A stretch of 64,000 nt of DNA from Nostoc sp. NIES-3756 (lineage in GTDB: Bacteria; Cyanobacteriota; Cyanobacteriia; Cyanobacteriales; Nostocaceae), in assembly GCF_001548375.1 (NCBI RefSeq), contig NZ_AP017295.1, forward strand, positions 5,479,001 through 5,543,000, read 5' to 3'. The position numbers were made by a program, and so were the translations under genes. The notes below the pieces were generated by a model, which made no database searches, had not been told where the DNA came from, and saw only the letters and a list, made by a program, of their open reading frames with translations. Of this stretch, positions 1-8,770 are shown piece by piece. Every line of letters starts with the position of its first letter. Within the stretch, counting starts at the first letter, position 1.

Positions 1-618
1 AAAACGGGAAGCGATAAGACAATTACCATCGCTCAAAATTACATTTACAGACGCATCTACCTGATGGCGTTTTGCCATATCTCTGAGCAAAAGTAAAGTA
101 TTACGTAAAACTGACTCTAAAGGACGATGTTTATTATTTTCAATTTGTGAAAGTAATAATGCAAATATATGTTCGGAATCTGTACTACCATTGATATGTT
201 CGTAAAAATCAGGAGTTAAAACACTACGGATTTTTCGATGTAAGCTCTTGCGAAAATTTTCAATGCGTCCATTATGAATAAATAATAGCTTTTGATAATT
301 AAATGGCTGACAGTTGGCAAAATCTAAGGCTTGTCCTGGTGTAGCACTGCGAACATAAGCTAGCACACACTTGGATTCTACATAACGGCTGAGACTTGGT
401 AAATTGATATCATTCCAAATGGGGAGAGTATTTTTGTAGGTAAAAGGGTCAGTATCTTTTTGAGGATGATACCAACCAACACCAAAGCCATCTGCATTTA
501 CTACACCAGAAGTCATCTCACGAGGTTGATAGCTTTGAACTATCAATGAATGTTCCGGTTTATACAATAGATGTTCCAAGGAAATAGGCGAACCCAGGTA
601 AGCAAGTAGACGGCACAT
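1..618 (-). CDS. egtC: EgtC-like class II glutamine amidotransferase (3' end cut by window)
   Basis: The reading frame starts at the ATG at 618 (minus strand) and stays open to base 1, so about 206 codons are visible and the stop lies outside. The N-terminus reads MCRLLAYLG. The Cys directly after Met is the expected N-terminal nucleophile of Ntn-type glutamine amidotransferases. Further motifs are NADGFGVGWY near residue 50, YVRSATPG near residue 90 and HNGRIENF near residue 110, all typical of the EgtC/YafJ family. By family, EgtC removes the glutamyl group from the ergothioneine intermediate in the cytoplasm. The ergothioneine assignment is inferred from family resemblance, because egtB and egtD are not in view; a general YafJ-type amidotransferase is the alternative. 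Confidence 0.8.
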   Translation of the reverse strand, partial: MCRLLAYLGSPISLEHLLYKPEHSLIVQSYQPREMTSGVVNADGFGVGWYHPQKDTDPFTYKNTLPIWNDINLPSLSRYVESKCVLAYVRSATPGQALDFANCQPFNYQKLLFIHNGRIENFRKSLHRKIRSVLTPDFYEHINGSTDSEHIFALLLSQIENNKHRPLESVLRNTLLLLRDMAKRHQVDASVNVILSDGNCLIASRF

Positions 619-712
619 AATAAAAGAATTTTTCTAATTCTTGTATAGAATAAACTGTGTTTGTAATTTTTACTCAATATCTACGTAAATTTCAATCATC
701 CTCTATCTAACA

Positions 713-1060
713 ATGACTAACTCAATAATGGTAATTTTTCCCTATCGCCACAATCAAACCTGGGTATTTGATGATGAGCGTATGGGTTTAGTGCAAGAAC
801 CATTTGTTAGTGGTGTCCCAGAAATGATTGAGGTTTTGATTCAAGAAATCCCTAATGTTGATGAGGGGTTTAAGCTTTTATTTTCTGCTAGTCCTTTTCC
901 TGGTTATCAAGCAGAATTGACTTGGTGCAGAGAAGAATATGGCGGAAATTGGTATGCTTGGAATCAGAACAGTCTAGAAGGGTGGCTATGTCCAGCGTTG
1001 TTTAAATACTTTAATCAGCCACCAGAGAAAATATATTGTAAAGCAGAAAGTTTATATTAG
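713..1060 (+). CDS. small conserved protein, DUF6717-like
   Basis: This 115-residue soluble protein has no signal peptide and no membrane segment. The N-terminal half contains FPYRHNQTWVFDD and GLVQEPFVSGVPEMI, a pattern I associate from memory with DUF6717. A Trp/Tyr-rich part (GGNWYAWN, EGWLCPALFKYF) follows. The function is unknown. It is divergent from the EgtC-like gene with about 95 bases between starts, so the two may share a promoter region. It ends in a Cys-containing tail with no clear metal motif. The coding call rests on its compact globular composition and family resemblance. Confidence 0.65.
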   Translation: MTNSIMVIFPYRHNQTWVFDDERMGLVQEPFVSGVPEMIEVLIQEIPNVDEGFKLLFSASPFPGYQAELTWCREEYGGNWYAWNQNSLEGWLCPALFKYFNQPPEKIYCKAESLY

Positions 1061-1277
1061 CTTCAAAAAGGTAGTGGAAAAAAGTTTTTTTATATCCGGT
1101 TATGGCTTCTTTTTTGAGTATCTATTTGATAGATAAATGAAAATCAAAATCTTACCATTACCACTTAAAGAGTAGGTAAAATTTGCAACTTTTCACAAAA
1201 AAGCAACAACAAAGCAACAAAACTGTCACAAATAATATCTAAAGTAGTAATAAGTATAGATTTCTCTGCACACTGCT

Positions 1278-2519
1278 ATGCAAAACCAAGTACACGATGA
1301 ATCTCAACCGTTAAATCCTCAAAATCGTAATTATGCACATTGGAGAAAAGCGGCTGCATCTCTATCGTTAGTGCTGCTGGGATCTGGTATGACTTTGGCT
1401 GGTGGATATTTGGCTGGAAATCAGCAGCAGTTGGCGCAGAAAGCCTCTAATTTGGCGGTGAGTCGAGTAGATGCAGCACCGCCACTACCAAATAACGCAG
1501 ACCCTAATTTTGTCACTCAGGTAGTACAAAGGGTTGGCCCGGCTGTAGTGCGTATTGAAGCTTCCCGGACTGTTACATCTCGTTTACCAGCCGAATTTAA
1601 CGACCCATTTTTCCGCCGCTTCTTTGGTTCCCAACTACCGCAACAACGAGAGAGGCTAGAAAGGGGTACGGGTTCCGGTTTTATTATTAATGCCAATGGT
1701 AATATTCTGACTAACGCTCACGTCGTTGATGGTGCAGATACTGTGCGAGTCATCCTCAAAGATGGGCGTAGTTTTCAAGGTAAAGTATTAGGTACAGACA
1801 ATTTAACAGATGTAGCTGTTATCAAGATTCAGGCTAACAATCTACCCACTGTTACAGTTGGTAATTCTGATCAACTGCAACCAGGACAATGGGCGATCGC
1901 AATTGGTAATCCTTTAGGTTTAGATAATACAGTTACCACAGGTATCATCAGCGCTACTGGACGCAGTAGTAACCAAATTGGCGCACCCGATAAGCGAGTG
2001 GAATATATTCAAACTGATGCAGCAATTAACCCAGGTAACTCCGGGGGCCCCTTGCTGAATTACCGTGGTGAAGTAATTGGTATGAATACTGCCATTATTC
2101 AAGGTGCGCAAGGTCTAGGCTTTGCCATCCCTATCAAAACAGCACAACGTATTTCTAATCAACTTATATCTACAGGCAAAGTACAGCACGCTTACCTGGG
2201 TATTCAAATGGTAGGCTTAACACCACAAATCAAAGAGAGCATCAACTCTGACCCTAATAGTGGTATGAGTGTGGATACAGACAAAGGTGTTTTAGTTGTC
2301 AAAGTTATGCCTAATTCTCCAGCAGCAAAAGCAGGACTACGTACTGGCGATGTTATTCAAAGGCTGAACGGTCAAGCAGTAACAGATGCTAGCAATGTAC
2401 AAAGAGCCGTAGAAAATGCGGGAGTCGGTGGACAATTGCAACTGGAATTATTGCGTAACGGCAGAAGTGTCAACTTAGCTATACAAGCTGGTACTTTCCC
2501 CACTCAGCAGGTAGATTAG
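1278..2519 (+). CDS. HtrA/Deg-type serine protease (HhoA/HhoB/HtrA family)
   Basis: A 413-residue envelope or periplasmic protease. Residues about 22-48 form an N-terminal hydrophobic segment (signal anchor). The trypsin-like domain holds the full triad: His148 in TNAHVVDG, Asp178 in NLTDVAVIKI and Ser255 in NPGNSGGPLL. One PDZ domain follows at about residues 305-405, with GVLVVKVMPNSPAAKAGL and GDVIQRLNG. The length and single PDZ match the three cyanobacterial Deg proteases, which degrade misfolded envelope proteins under stress. I cannot tell which paralogue it is from sequence alone. It is monocistronic; a short purine/pyrimidine-rich spacer separates it from the convergent TauE-like gene. 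Confidence 0.93.
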   Translation: MQNQVHDESQPLNPQNRNYAHWRKAAASLSLVLLGSGMTLAGGYLAGNQQQLAQKASNLAVSRVDAAPPLPNNADPNFVTQVVQRVGPAVVRIEASRTVTSRLPAEFNDPFFRRFFGSQLPQQRERLERGTGSGFIINANGNILTNAHVVDGADTVRVILKDGRSFQGKVLGTDNLTDVAVIKIQANNLPTVTVGNSDQLQPGQWAIAIGNPLGLDNTVTTGIISATGRSSNQIGAPDKRVEYIQTDAAINPGNSGGPLLNYRGEVIGMNTAIIQGAQGLGFAIPIKTAQRISNQLISTGKVQHAYLGIQMVGLTPQIKESINSDPNSGMSVDTDKGVLVVKVMPNSPAAKAGLRTGDVIQRLNGQAVTDASNVQRAVENAGVGGQLQLELLRNGRSVNLAIQAGTFPTQQVD

Positions 2520-2583
2520 GAGTGTAAGGATATAAGGGTGTAGGGAAAGATTATCATTGACTCCCTACTCCCTACTCTCTTCA

Positions 2584-2955
2584 TTAACGGAAAAATAAAT
2601 ATCTAAAACCAATGGCTAATAAAAAGATGCCATAAAGTTTTTTCATAGTTTCACTACTAATAAATGGTTGATTGGCAAACATCGCTCCAAATAAGTTGCC
2701 AACTAATAAGCCTGCTGCAATTAATAGGGCATGTTTAAAATTCATATTACCATTACGATAATAAACTGCTGCTCCTAAAAGTCCAATGGGTAAAATTTGG
2801 GCTGCAATGGAAGTACCAGTGGCAAATTTTTGATCCATTCCCATTAATAACACCATTGCTGGAACCATAATTGCTCCGCCACCAATGCCAAACATTCCGC
2901 CAGCAACGCCAGCAACTAGCCCAATTAGCAACAGTTGAACAAGTATATTAGACAT
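2584..2955 (-). CDS. half-size TauE/SafE family membrane protein
   Basis: A 123-residue, very hydrophobic protein with about four predicted transmembrane segments. The N-terminus carries the glycine-rich GVAGGMFGIGGGAIMVPAMV motif that begins each TauE/SafE repeat. Family members usually have two such repeats and about 250 residues; this one has a single repeat, so it would need to dimerise to form a full transporter. The family moves sulfite, sulfoacetate or other small anions. It lies 24 bases downstream of the formamidase-like gene on the same strand and probably shares its transcript. The substrate is unknown. Confidence 0.8.
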   Translation of the reverse strand: MSNILVQLLLIGLVAGVAGGMFGIGGGAIMVPAMVLLMGMDQKFATGTSIAAQILPIGLLGAAVYYRNGNMNFKHALLIAAGLLVGNLFGAMFANQPFISSETMKKLYGIFLLAIGFRYLFFR

Positions 2956-2979
2956 ACAAAATTGTAGTTTTTCCGTTAA

Positions 2980-3945
2980 TTACAAACTAATTTTAGATGA
3001 CAATATTGCTTTAGATAGCAAACCATGCACACCTTTATTCGGACTGTTGACAACTTGAGTGATGCGGAAATTTACAGCTAAACTACATAAAACATAAGCA
3101 TCTTCTGGAGATAAATTAACAAAACGTTCCAGAAAATCCAGCATATTTTCGAGAGCTTGTTCTAAGGCTGCATCTAAAGTTGGTGCAAACCCCATTGTGA
3201 TAATATCAGTCGGCGTTTCTGCAATGGGCGTAGCAAAATGCAAATCTTTGCGAAGTTTCAACTGGATACGTCCATTCATGGAAGTTTCAATTGCCGTTAC
3301 ATTAACCTCCCCATCTCCCTGTGCTGAATGTCCATCACCGATAGAAAATAATGCGCCAGGAACAAAAATAGGTAAGAATATGCGGGAGCCTGCTTGCAGT
3401 TCGCGGTTGTCGATATTACCGCCATAGTATCCAGGGGGAACAGATGAGCGAGAATCTTCCGGAGTGGCGACACCAAGGATACCAAAAAAAGGTTTAAGAG
3501 GAACTTTAATACCGCTATTTATAGGAAATTCAGCCGTATTGTTAACTAAATCTAGGGGAATAAATCTTAAAGCTGGTTGCGTGAATTGATTGGGTAAGGC
3601 TCCCCAACCTGAACGGATAGCATTGAATCCAACTGGTAAACTAGGTGCGATCGCCTCTAATCTTACCTCTAAAACATCCCCTGGTTCAGCATGACGCACA
3701 TATATCGGCCCTGTGAGTAAATGTGGCCCGGCAGCAATTTTGCGTTCTGGTGGCAGATTTTGGCAGATATCGAGGAATTGGGTTGTAAGAAACTCTGGTG
3801 GTGCTTTATCGTGAATGTAATAACCAGTGTATGTTTCTACATCAATGGTGTCGCCAGAATCAACCTTCAAGGCGGGTTCCAGTAGATGAGAAAAACCACC
3901 TAAATGCACAGTTGATTTAGTGGCTTTTAATATGTGGTGAGTCAT
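2980..3945 (-). CDS. acetamidase/formamidase family protein
   Basis: About 321 residues when started at the ATG at 3945 (MTHHILKATKSTVH), which matches the usual family N-terminus and has AGGA eight bases upstream. An in-frame ATG at 3963 would add six residues. The chain shows the FmdA/AmdA-type layout: GPIYVRHAEPGDVLEV near residue 100, PFFGILGVAP-like sequence near 155, YYGGNIDNREL near 175 and SIGDGHSAQGDGEV near 205, which contributes metal-binding His and Asp. Family members hydrolyse formamide or acetamide to ammonia and the acid. It is followed closely by the TauE-like gene, so the pair may form a small uptake or assimilation unit. The true substrate is not known. Confidence 0.88.
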   Translation of the reverse strand: MTHHILKATKSTVHLGGFSHLLEPALKVDSGDTIDVETYTGYYIHDKAPPEFLTTQFLDICQNLPPERKIAAGPHLLTGPIYVRHAEPGDVLEVRLEAIAPSLPVGFNAIRSGWGALPNQFTQPALRFIPLDLVNNTAEFPINSGIKVPLKPFFGILGVATPEDSRSSVPPGYYGGNIDNRELQAGSRIFLPIFVPGALFSIGDGHSAQGDGEVNVTAIETSMNGRIQLKLRKDLHFATPIAETPTDIITMGFAPTLDAALEQALENMLDFLERFVNLSPEDAYVLCSLAVNFRITQVVNSPNKGVHGLLSKAILSSKISL

Positions 3946-4332
3946 TGCTGCTATCCTATTCATTCAGTATTCTTACTTAAGATAGCTAAATTTTTAGATT
4001 ATGTATAATGATTAACATTTAATAATAAATAATAATTAACTTTGAAAAATTTAGGTAGGATTCCTAAATATTAGTTTTACATTTGTAAAGTAGCTTGACC
4101 CCTTTGTAAATTTTGTTGCTTTAGTTTTTCTAATTATTGCTTTTGTTAACATTGTCAAAAAGTTGGGCAAAAATCCTTGGTTAATTTTGTTGATGATCAT
4201 TCCATTGGTTAATTTCGTGATTTTATATAACTTTGCTTTTGCTTAAACTTGGTGATTCCAAAATTATGTTCTTTGAATGGAAAAACCCTTACTTAATTAA
4301 GTAAGGGCTTTTTCATAGATATCAGAATAATA
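3946..4332. other. intergenic region, AT-rich
   Basis: No credible gene. It contains the promoter side of the formamidase-like gene and, at 4281-4313, the terminator of the Thr/Gly repeat protein gene. The rest is AT-rich with scattered direct words such as TTAATTTTGTTG. Confidence 0.6.
4281..4313 (-). terminator. rho-independent terminator (bidirectional shape)
   Basis: Positions 4286-4307 form a perfect 22-base palindrome (11-base arms, CCCTTACTTAA and its complement). It is flanked by five A on the left and five T on the right, so it could end transcripts on either strand. It lies 20 bases beyond the stop of the minus-strand repeat protein gene at 4333. Confidence 0.85.
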
Positions 4333-5052
4333 CTATAATCTAGTACCAGAGCCAGAACGTACTTCATTAGGATCACGGTAAGCACTAGCTTCGTGGCGCT
4401 TACGAGCCAAACCAGCCAAACCAGCCAAACCAGCCAAACCTAACCAACCCCAACTATTATTATCGCGATCGCCTCTTACATCGTTAGTTCCTTGGTATGA
4501 TGTAGTACCCGTGGTTCCAGTTCCGGTTCCATCAGTACCAGTCGTAGTACCTGTTGTACCTGTTGTATCTGCTCCTGTACCAGTACCCGTACCATAAGTA
4601 CTTGTGCTACCTGTGCCAGTCGTATCTGTACCAGTACCTGTAGTGCCAGTTCCAGTGTCTGTAGTGCCTGTACCTGTAGTACCAGTTCCAGTGCCTGTAG
4701 TACCTGTACCATAAGTGCCTGTTGTATCTGTACCAGTACCTGTAGTGCCAGTTCCAGTGCCTGTAGTACCTGTACCATAAGTACCTGTTGTATCTGTACC
4801 AGTACCTGTACCATAAGTACCTGTACCAGTGCTAGTTCCTGAAGTTCCAGTACCTGTGGTTCCAGTGCCTGTAGTGCCTGTAGTGCCTGTACTAGTACCA
4901 GTACCTGTAGTGCCTGTACCAGTGCTAGTGCCTGAAGTACCTGTTGTACCAGTGCTTCCGGTTTGAGCAGAGACAGGTAGAGATGCAACAGCAGCGAAAC
5001 TGATAGCAAATAAACTAGCTAAAACAGACTTGGATAAATTGAAAGATTTCAT
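4333..5052 (-). CDS. secreted Thr/Gly repeat protein with WGxxGxxG-type C-terminus
   Basis: 239 residues in three parts. A signal peptide (about residues 1-29) ends in [10 protein letters not shown] low-complexity region of about 150 residues consists of Gly-Thr-rich units such as TGTGTTGTGT and [11 protein letters not shown]. The C-terminal region reads [25 protein letters not shown] and is a short tryptophan/glycine hydrophobic stretch followed by basic residues. That tail resembles the WGxxGxxG-CTERM class of putative sorting signals seen in cyanobacteria. Unlike most such tails, about 20 further polar residues follow. The protein is probably exported and retained at the envelope; the repeat region may be a flexible, glycosylatable stalk (inference). 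Repeat number is likely to vary between strains. Confidence 0.8.
   Translation of the reverse strand: MKSFNLSKSVLASLFAISFAAVASLPVSAQTGSTGTTGTSGTSTGTGTTGTGTSTGTTGTTGTGTTGTGTSGTSTGTGTYGTGTGTDTTGTYGTGTTGTGTGTTGTGTDTTGTYGTGTTGTGTGTTGTGTTDTGTGTTGTGTDTTGTGSTSTYGTGTGTGADTTGTTGTTTGTDGTGTGTTGTTSYQGTNDVRGDRDNNSWGWLGLAGLAGLAGLARKRHEASAYRDPNEVRSGSGTRL
4530..4965. repeat. tandem repeats encoding the Gly-Thr region
   Basis: Imperfect tandem repeats built from words such as TACCTGTAGTGCCAGTTCCAG and ACCTGTTGTATCTGTACCAG. They occur in larger blocks that reappear near 4630-4720 and 4715-4800. They encode the Gly-Thr region of the protein at 4333-5052 and keep its frame. Confidence 0.85.
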
Positions 5053-5498
5053 GCTTTTGCTTCCTTAATACGCTCTAGATGCTGTGATTTATTAACCGCT
5101 AAAGGTGCTGGATAGTATTTGCTAACGACCATCCTGATACGAGACATTGCAAAACTAGGCTTATAGTCAATGAAAATAAGCCACCCTTAATTCAAGAAAA
5201 TAATTCAACGATATCTAACTAAATTAGTTAGATTCATGAAAAAACTGTGCAGAGATACTTACTTTTCCTTCCCAAACTAATTAATAATTGACTATCATTT
5301 GGTGTTTACTGTAAAGTAAATTGTGCAAAATTGCTTGAACTTTTCACTTTAGATTCTTGCCTATTGTTAAGAATAAAGCCTCTTTCTGGAGATATAAGTT
5401 AAAATTTGCAAATTAACAGCAGAATGGAAGATTTAAAATTAAGTAAATAACATTATGCCCTTTAGAATTGTGTTATTATCTAGCTCTTGAGACATAGA
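5053..5498. other. intergenic region
   Basis: 445 bases upstream of the repeat protein gene and downstream of the actin/Hsp70-like gene. I see no gene and no clear terminator here. It is AT-rich and probably holds the promoter of the repeat protein gene. Confidence 0.5.
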
Positions 5499-7433
5499 TT
5501 ATTGAATTAAAATTATTGCTTCTTGCACCTTAGTAGACAAAGCTTTCTGTAATCCCTGCTCAACTTTACTAATGAGTTTGTCAAAAGCTTCTTGATTATC
5601 TGTTAATTGTTCTTGAATAACTTTTTCTAACTCTGGTCTTATTTGTTTGCTAATATCGTCAATTTTCCTATCATTCAGTAAACTAGAACGAATCCAACTA
5701 GGAACATTGACATTGGTTTTAATTGTCTCCTTAACAGTCTCTCGACTTAACTCCATCCCAGCCGCTATTACCGAAGCCCCATAAACTAGGGCTATGGGCC
5801 AAGTCAAATGACCTGTAAGTATAAGAGTGATGATACTGGCGAGAGTACCCCCACCAATCAATACATTGACAATAAAAGCTACTGTATCACCAAGAATAAC
5901 ATCACCAATACGTAATTCTGGATTGACTAAAGCAGGCTCGATACTATCTTCAAATCTTAAACTACTTCTGGGTATTTGAAACTTGCGGCATATAGGATCT
6001 GTTTCTGCTGCTAAGTCTGGCTGAATCTTATGATTAAACCAACTGATACATTGGCTGTTAACTATCTTTTGCGCCATATCGCCTTGCAGCCACTGTTCCG
6101 CACGCTGCTTCATTGAAGTTTCCAAATCTGCTAAAGTACGAAGTTGGTTTTTCTGCCAATCTTTTACCCCTGGTCTAACTGCGTTTTCAATGAACCCTTC
6201 TGCTAACGGCTTGGTCAATGATGCAATTAAATCTGGAATATGCTTACTAATTAATTCTGCAAGTTTGTTAGATTCCAACAGTTGATTTACTTCTTGTTTA
6301 AAAGCAGTAGCGCGTAAATCCCAACGCCCTACACGCGCTAAACCCAACGCAATGCACCGTTCAGGTTCTGGGTCTGGACGTAGGAGAGTTTCTGGTTCGG
6401 GAAAGGTTTTTTGACATAGTTGATGGGTAAATTTCATCCGAGATGCACCACCAGTCATCAGCAGCAGTTTGGGTACAATACCTTGGCTATCTAACTTTTG
6501 CTTGGCTTCAGCTAAGGCTTCATAGAATGCTTGCAGCCAACTTTTTTGACTTAATTCAGGCAAAGGTTGATTTAGTATTTCCTCCATCATCAATTTATTG
6601 ACTTGGGGAATAAAATAAATCTGTTCGTTGATAGATTCAAACCCACGGGCGAAGGATTGAGGGTCAGTATATAACTGTTCGTTAGAAAAATAATCTTCCT
6701 TAGCTTTGCGACAAGCTAGCTCACAACGCGCTTGATGATGGGGATAATCTTTAAATACTTTTTCAAGTAATGATTTTTGCTCGTGTTTGGCGAGGGTATG
6801 AGCAAAAATAGCCTTATCAATTAAGGATGCACCTAAAGTATTACTACCAAAATCTATAGGAATTTCTTGTAAGCTTTTAACCAAGGTGAAATCTGTAGTT
6901 GAAGAACCAATATCAACAATTAGCACGGAAGATAGGAGTTTTTCATACTCCAATTTTCCAGCTTCCTTAGCCTGCATAAAAGCTGCTCTTGATTCAGGTA
7001 CTACATTTAATAAAGAAATACCCGATTCTTGCAGCAGTTTTTGATATTCTGCACGTTCTTTAACCGACCATCCAGAAGGACAACCAACATAAAAATAAGT
7101 AGTTTCTTGATTTTCAATTTGTCTACTTTCTTTTAACAGGTGGTAATAGGTAGCTAGGAAGGTACTAATTGTTTTGCGATATTCGGTATCGTTATTTGGT
7201 TTTTGCTTAAAAGTAATTGCCAACTGGGTAACGCCAGCTTGAATTAAGGCTTGTTCTCCTACTAAATAACCCAGTTGAGGATGCCAACCTAGTGCAGTAA
7301 TTTGGTTCTTTTTATTATTTATCTCCAACATTTGGGGCGGTTCGATACTCTCGACAATAGCCTTGGCTACCGCCGTCTCACCATGTCCTAAATCAAAACC
7401 TACTGTTTCTAAAATTTCCATTTCCTTAGTCAT
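5499..7433 (-). CDS. actin/Hsp70-like ATPase with C-terminal hydrophobic region
   Basis: 644 residues. The N-terminal ~370 residues have the actin/Hsp70 ATPase fold: phosphate-1 loop VGFDLGHGETAVAK (about 11-24), phosphate-2 motif IVDIGSSTTDFTLV (about 172-185) and adenosine motif LLLMTGGASRM (about 325-335). The C-terminal half is not an Hsp70 substrate-binding domain. It is helical and includes a hydrophobic Gly/Ala-rich stretch (VAFIVNVLIGGGTLASII, then a second segment) at about 525-570, followed by a coiled-coil-like end. The start ATG at 7433 lies in a heptamer repeat; the ATG at 7421 is an alternative. It is the second gene after a membrane protein 47 bases upstream. The function is unknown; a scaffold or membrane-linked chaperone role is only inference. 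Confidence 0.8.
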   Translation of the reverse strand: MTKEMEILETVGFDLGHGETAVAKAIVESIEPPQMLEINNKKNQITALGWHPQLGYLVGEQALIQAGVTQLAITFKQKPNNDTEYRKTISTFLATYYHLLKESRQIENQETTYFYVGCPSGWSVKERAEYQKLLQESGISLLNVVPESRAAFMQAKEAGKLEYEKLLSSVLIVDIGSSTTDFTLVKSLQEIPIDFGSNTLGASLIDKAIFAHTLAKHEQKSLLEKVFKDYPHHQARCELACRKAKEDYFSNEQLYTDPQSFARGFESINEQIYFIPQVNKLMMEEILNQPLPELSQKSWLQAFYEALAEAKQKLDSQGIVPKLLLMTGGASRMKFTHQLCQKTFPEPETLLRPDPEPERCIALGLARVGRWDLRATAFKQEVNQLLESNKLAELISKHIPDLIASLTKPLAEGFIENAVRPGVKDWQKNQLRTLADLETSMKQRAEQWLQGDMAQKIVNSQCISWFNHKIQPDLAAETDPICRKFQIPRSSLRFEDSIEPALVNPELRIGDVILGDTVAFIVNVLIGGGTLASIITLILTGHLTWPIALVYGASVIAAGMELSRETVKETIKTNVNVPSWIRSSLLNDRKIDDISKQIRPELEKVIQEQLTDNQEAFDKLISKVEQGLQKALSTKVQEAIILIQ

Positions 7434-7468
7434 TAGTCATTAGTCATTAGTCATTAGTCAACAGTCAA
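7427..7468. repeat. short tandem heptamer repeat (TAGTCAT)
   Basis: About five consecutive copies of TAGTCAT, then the variants AACAGTC and AATTC. This is a short tandem repeat of the type common in heterocystous cyanobacteria. It lies in the 47-base gap between the two genes and overlaps the annotated start of the ATPase gene. Confidence 0.85.
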
Positions 7469-7480
7469 TTCAATGATGCT

Positions 7481-8374
7481 TTAAGAGTTGCGAACGTCTG
7501 AATAAGCTGGTTCAATTACCCTACCGCGTCTCAGTAAGCGATCGCCTTTGAGCAAAGCTGGTGTAATCGTGACATAATCTTTGGTATCAGGGTCAATGCT
7601 TGGCTCAAAATCGAAGTTAGTGCGATCGCTATCAGGTGCTTGATAATTTTGAGCGCGAATCCCCTGAGATATTAAAATCTGTGGTAGCAGTTTCGTCAGT
7701 TCAATTACCATCTGCGGTCTATTCAAAGATGATGCACCCAGCAGCCTTTGCAGAAAATTTAATAGTTCCGGCAATTCTTCCATATTGCGCTCATCTTGGT
7801 ATTTGTCAGATTCTGCAAATCTAGCAACTACTAAATCTATTGTATTGAGCGCATCGGCTAGGTTATCTAAAAGAATGTTGCTATCAACTTTTATTACAGG
7901 TTGAATTACTTCTTTTACCTGTTGTGAGATTAAATCCTTTTTGTCTAGTTGCAACACAACCTCCAGCCCTAGCAACACAGACGCAAGTAAAATACCCATC
8001 CATGCACCAGAGGTAGTTTCTGTTAGATAAAATAACCAACCTAAAATACCTACATAAAGTAGTATCTTTAAAAATTTTAATATCAACCTATTGGGAGCAG
8101 ACTTAAAGGGTGTATAGGAAACAGTTTGCTGTGCTTTAAAAGGAGCCTGAGCAATTTTAACTGCTGTGATACTAGCAATCGATTGTCGCAGGACATCGAG
8201 GAAAAACGCAGCCAGCCGCACTTGAGTTAAATTAAGTTCCCTAATATAACTGCTTTCTATATTATCTAGACGCTTTTGAATTACTTTTATTACGTCTTCA
8301 ACATTATCTAAGTTATTAATATCTATCTGAAGTTGGTTACGTTCTTCGCTAAAAATCGCAACTATTGTTTTCAT
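7481..8374 (-). CDS. membrane protein paired with the actin-like ATPase
   Basis: 297 residues; the family is not recognised. The N-terminal ~75 residues are helical and charged (IKVIQKRLDNIE). Two adjacent transmembrane segments lie at about residues 103-142 (FLKILLYVGILGWLFYL and then WMGILLASVLLGLEVVL). The remaining cytoplasmic part has amphipathic helices and ends in a short beta-rich tail with RLLRRGRVIEP. It is first in a two-gene transcript with the ATPase, and both proteins contain membrane segments, so they probably work as one complex at the cytoplasmic membrane (inference). The ATG at 8374 has AAGGT just upstream. Confidence 0.75.
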   Translation of the reverse strand: MKTIVAIFSEERNQLQIDINNLDNVEDVIKVIQKRLDNIESSYIRELNLTQVRLAAFFLDVLRQSIASITAVKIAQAPFKAQQTVSYTPFKSAPNRLILKFLKILLYVGILGWLFYLTETTSGAWMGILLASVLLGLEVVLQLDKKDLISQQVKEVIQPVIKVDSNILLDNLADALNTIDLVVARFAESDKYQDERNMEELPELLNFLQRLLGASSLNRPQMVIELTKLLPQILISQGIRAQNYQAPDSDRTNFDFEPSIDPDTKDYVTITPALLKGDRLLRRGRVIEPAYSDVRNS

Positions 8375-8770
8375 TACCTTGCTGAAACCTTACTATATCA
8401 TTTTACACTGAGCTTCTGTCGATATTTCTATAAATTAAGGATGAACATTTAAAAGAGGTACAAGCTAAAAGTTGTAATTCATCCACCTAAAAAACAATCA
8501 TCCAAAAGATATTAAACTTGCACAATTACTGATGAGATTTGTTAGCTTCTGAGTTTGTAGTTAAAGATACATCCTTATCGCTTAAATCTGGAAACAATTA
8601 CTTTGCAATACTTAATATTAGAAAATCTAATAATTAGTAATTCACATTAATGTGATGGTCAGCACATCTTTTTCTTGAACCTATCATGTAGACTCTACCT
8701 ACTGAGTACGATTGCTACACAAGATTAGTTATATGCAACCCAGCAATCATCTACAAGACAAGAAAAAGGC
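8375..8770. other. divergent promoter region
   Basis: 396 bases between the divergent membrane-protein gene and the first monooxygenase gene. No ORF is supported. It should contain promoters for both directions, but I could not identify a convincing operator. Confidence 0.5.

Noticed and set aside
4476..5009. 177-codon Leu/Val/Gln-rich frame over the Gly-Thr protein
   Set aside because: Shadow frame of the tandem repeats; the Gly-Thr frame has a signal peptide and a C-terminal signal.
7427..7468. Heptamer repeats as possible CRISPR or attachment site
   Set aside because: The unit is only seven bases with no spacers; such short tandem repeats are common in heterocystous cyanobacteria.
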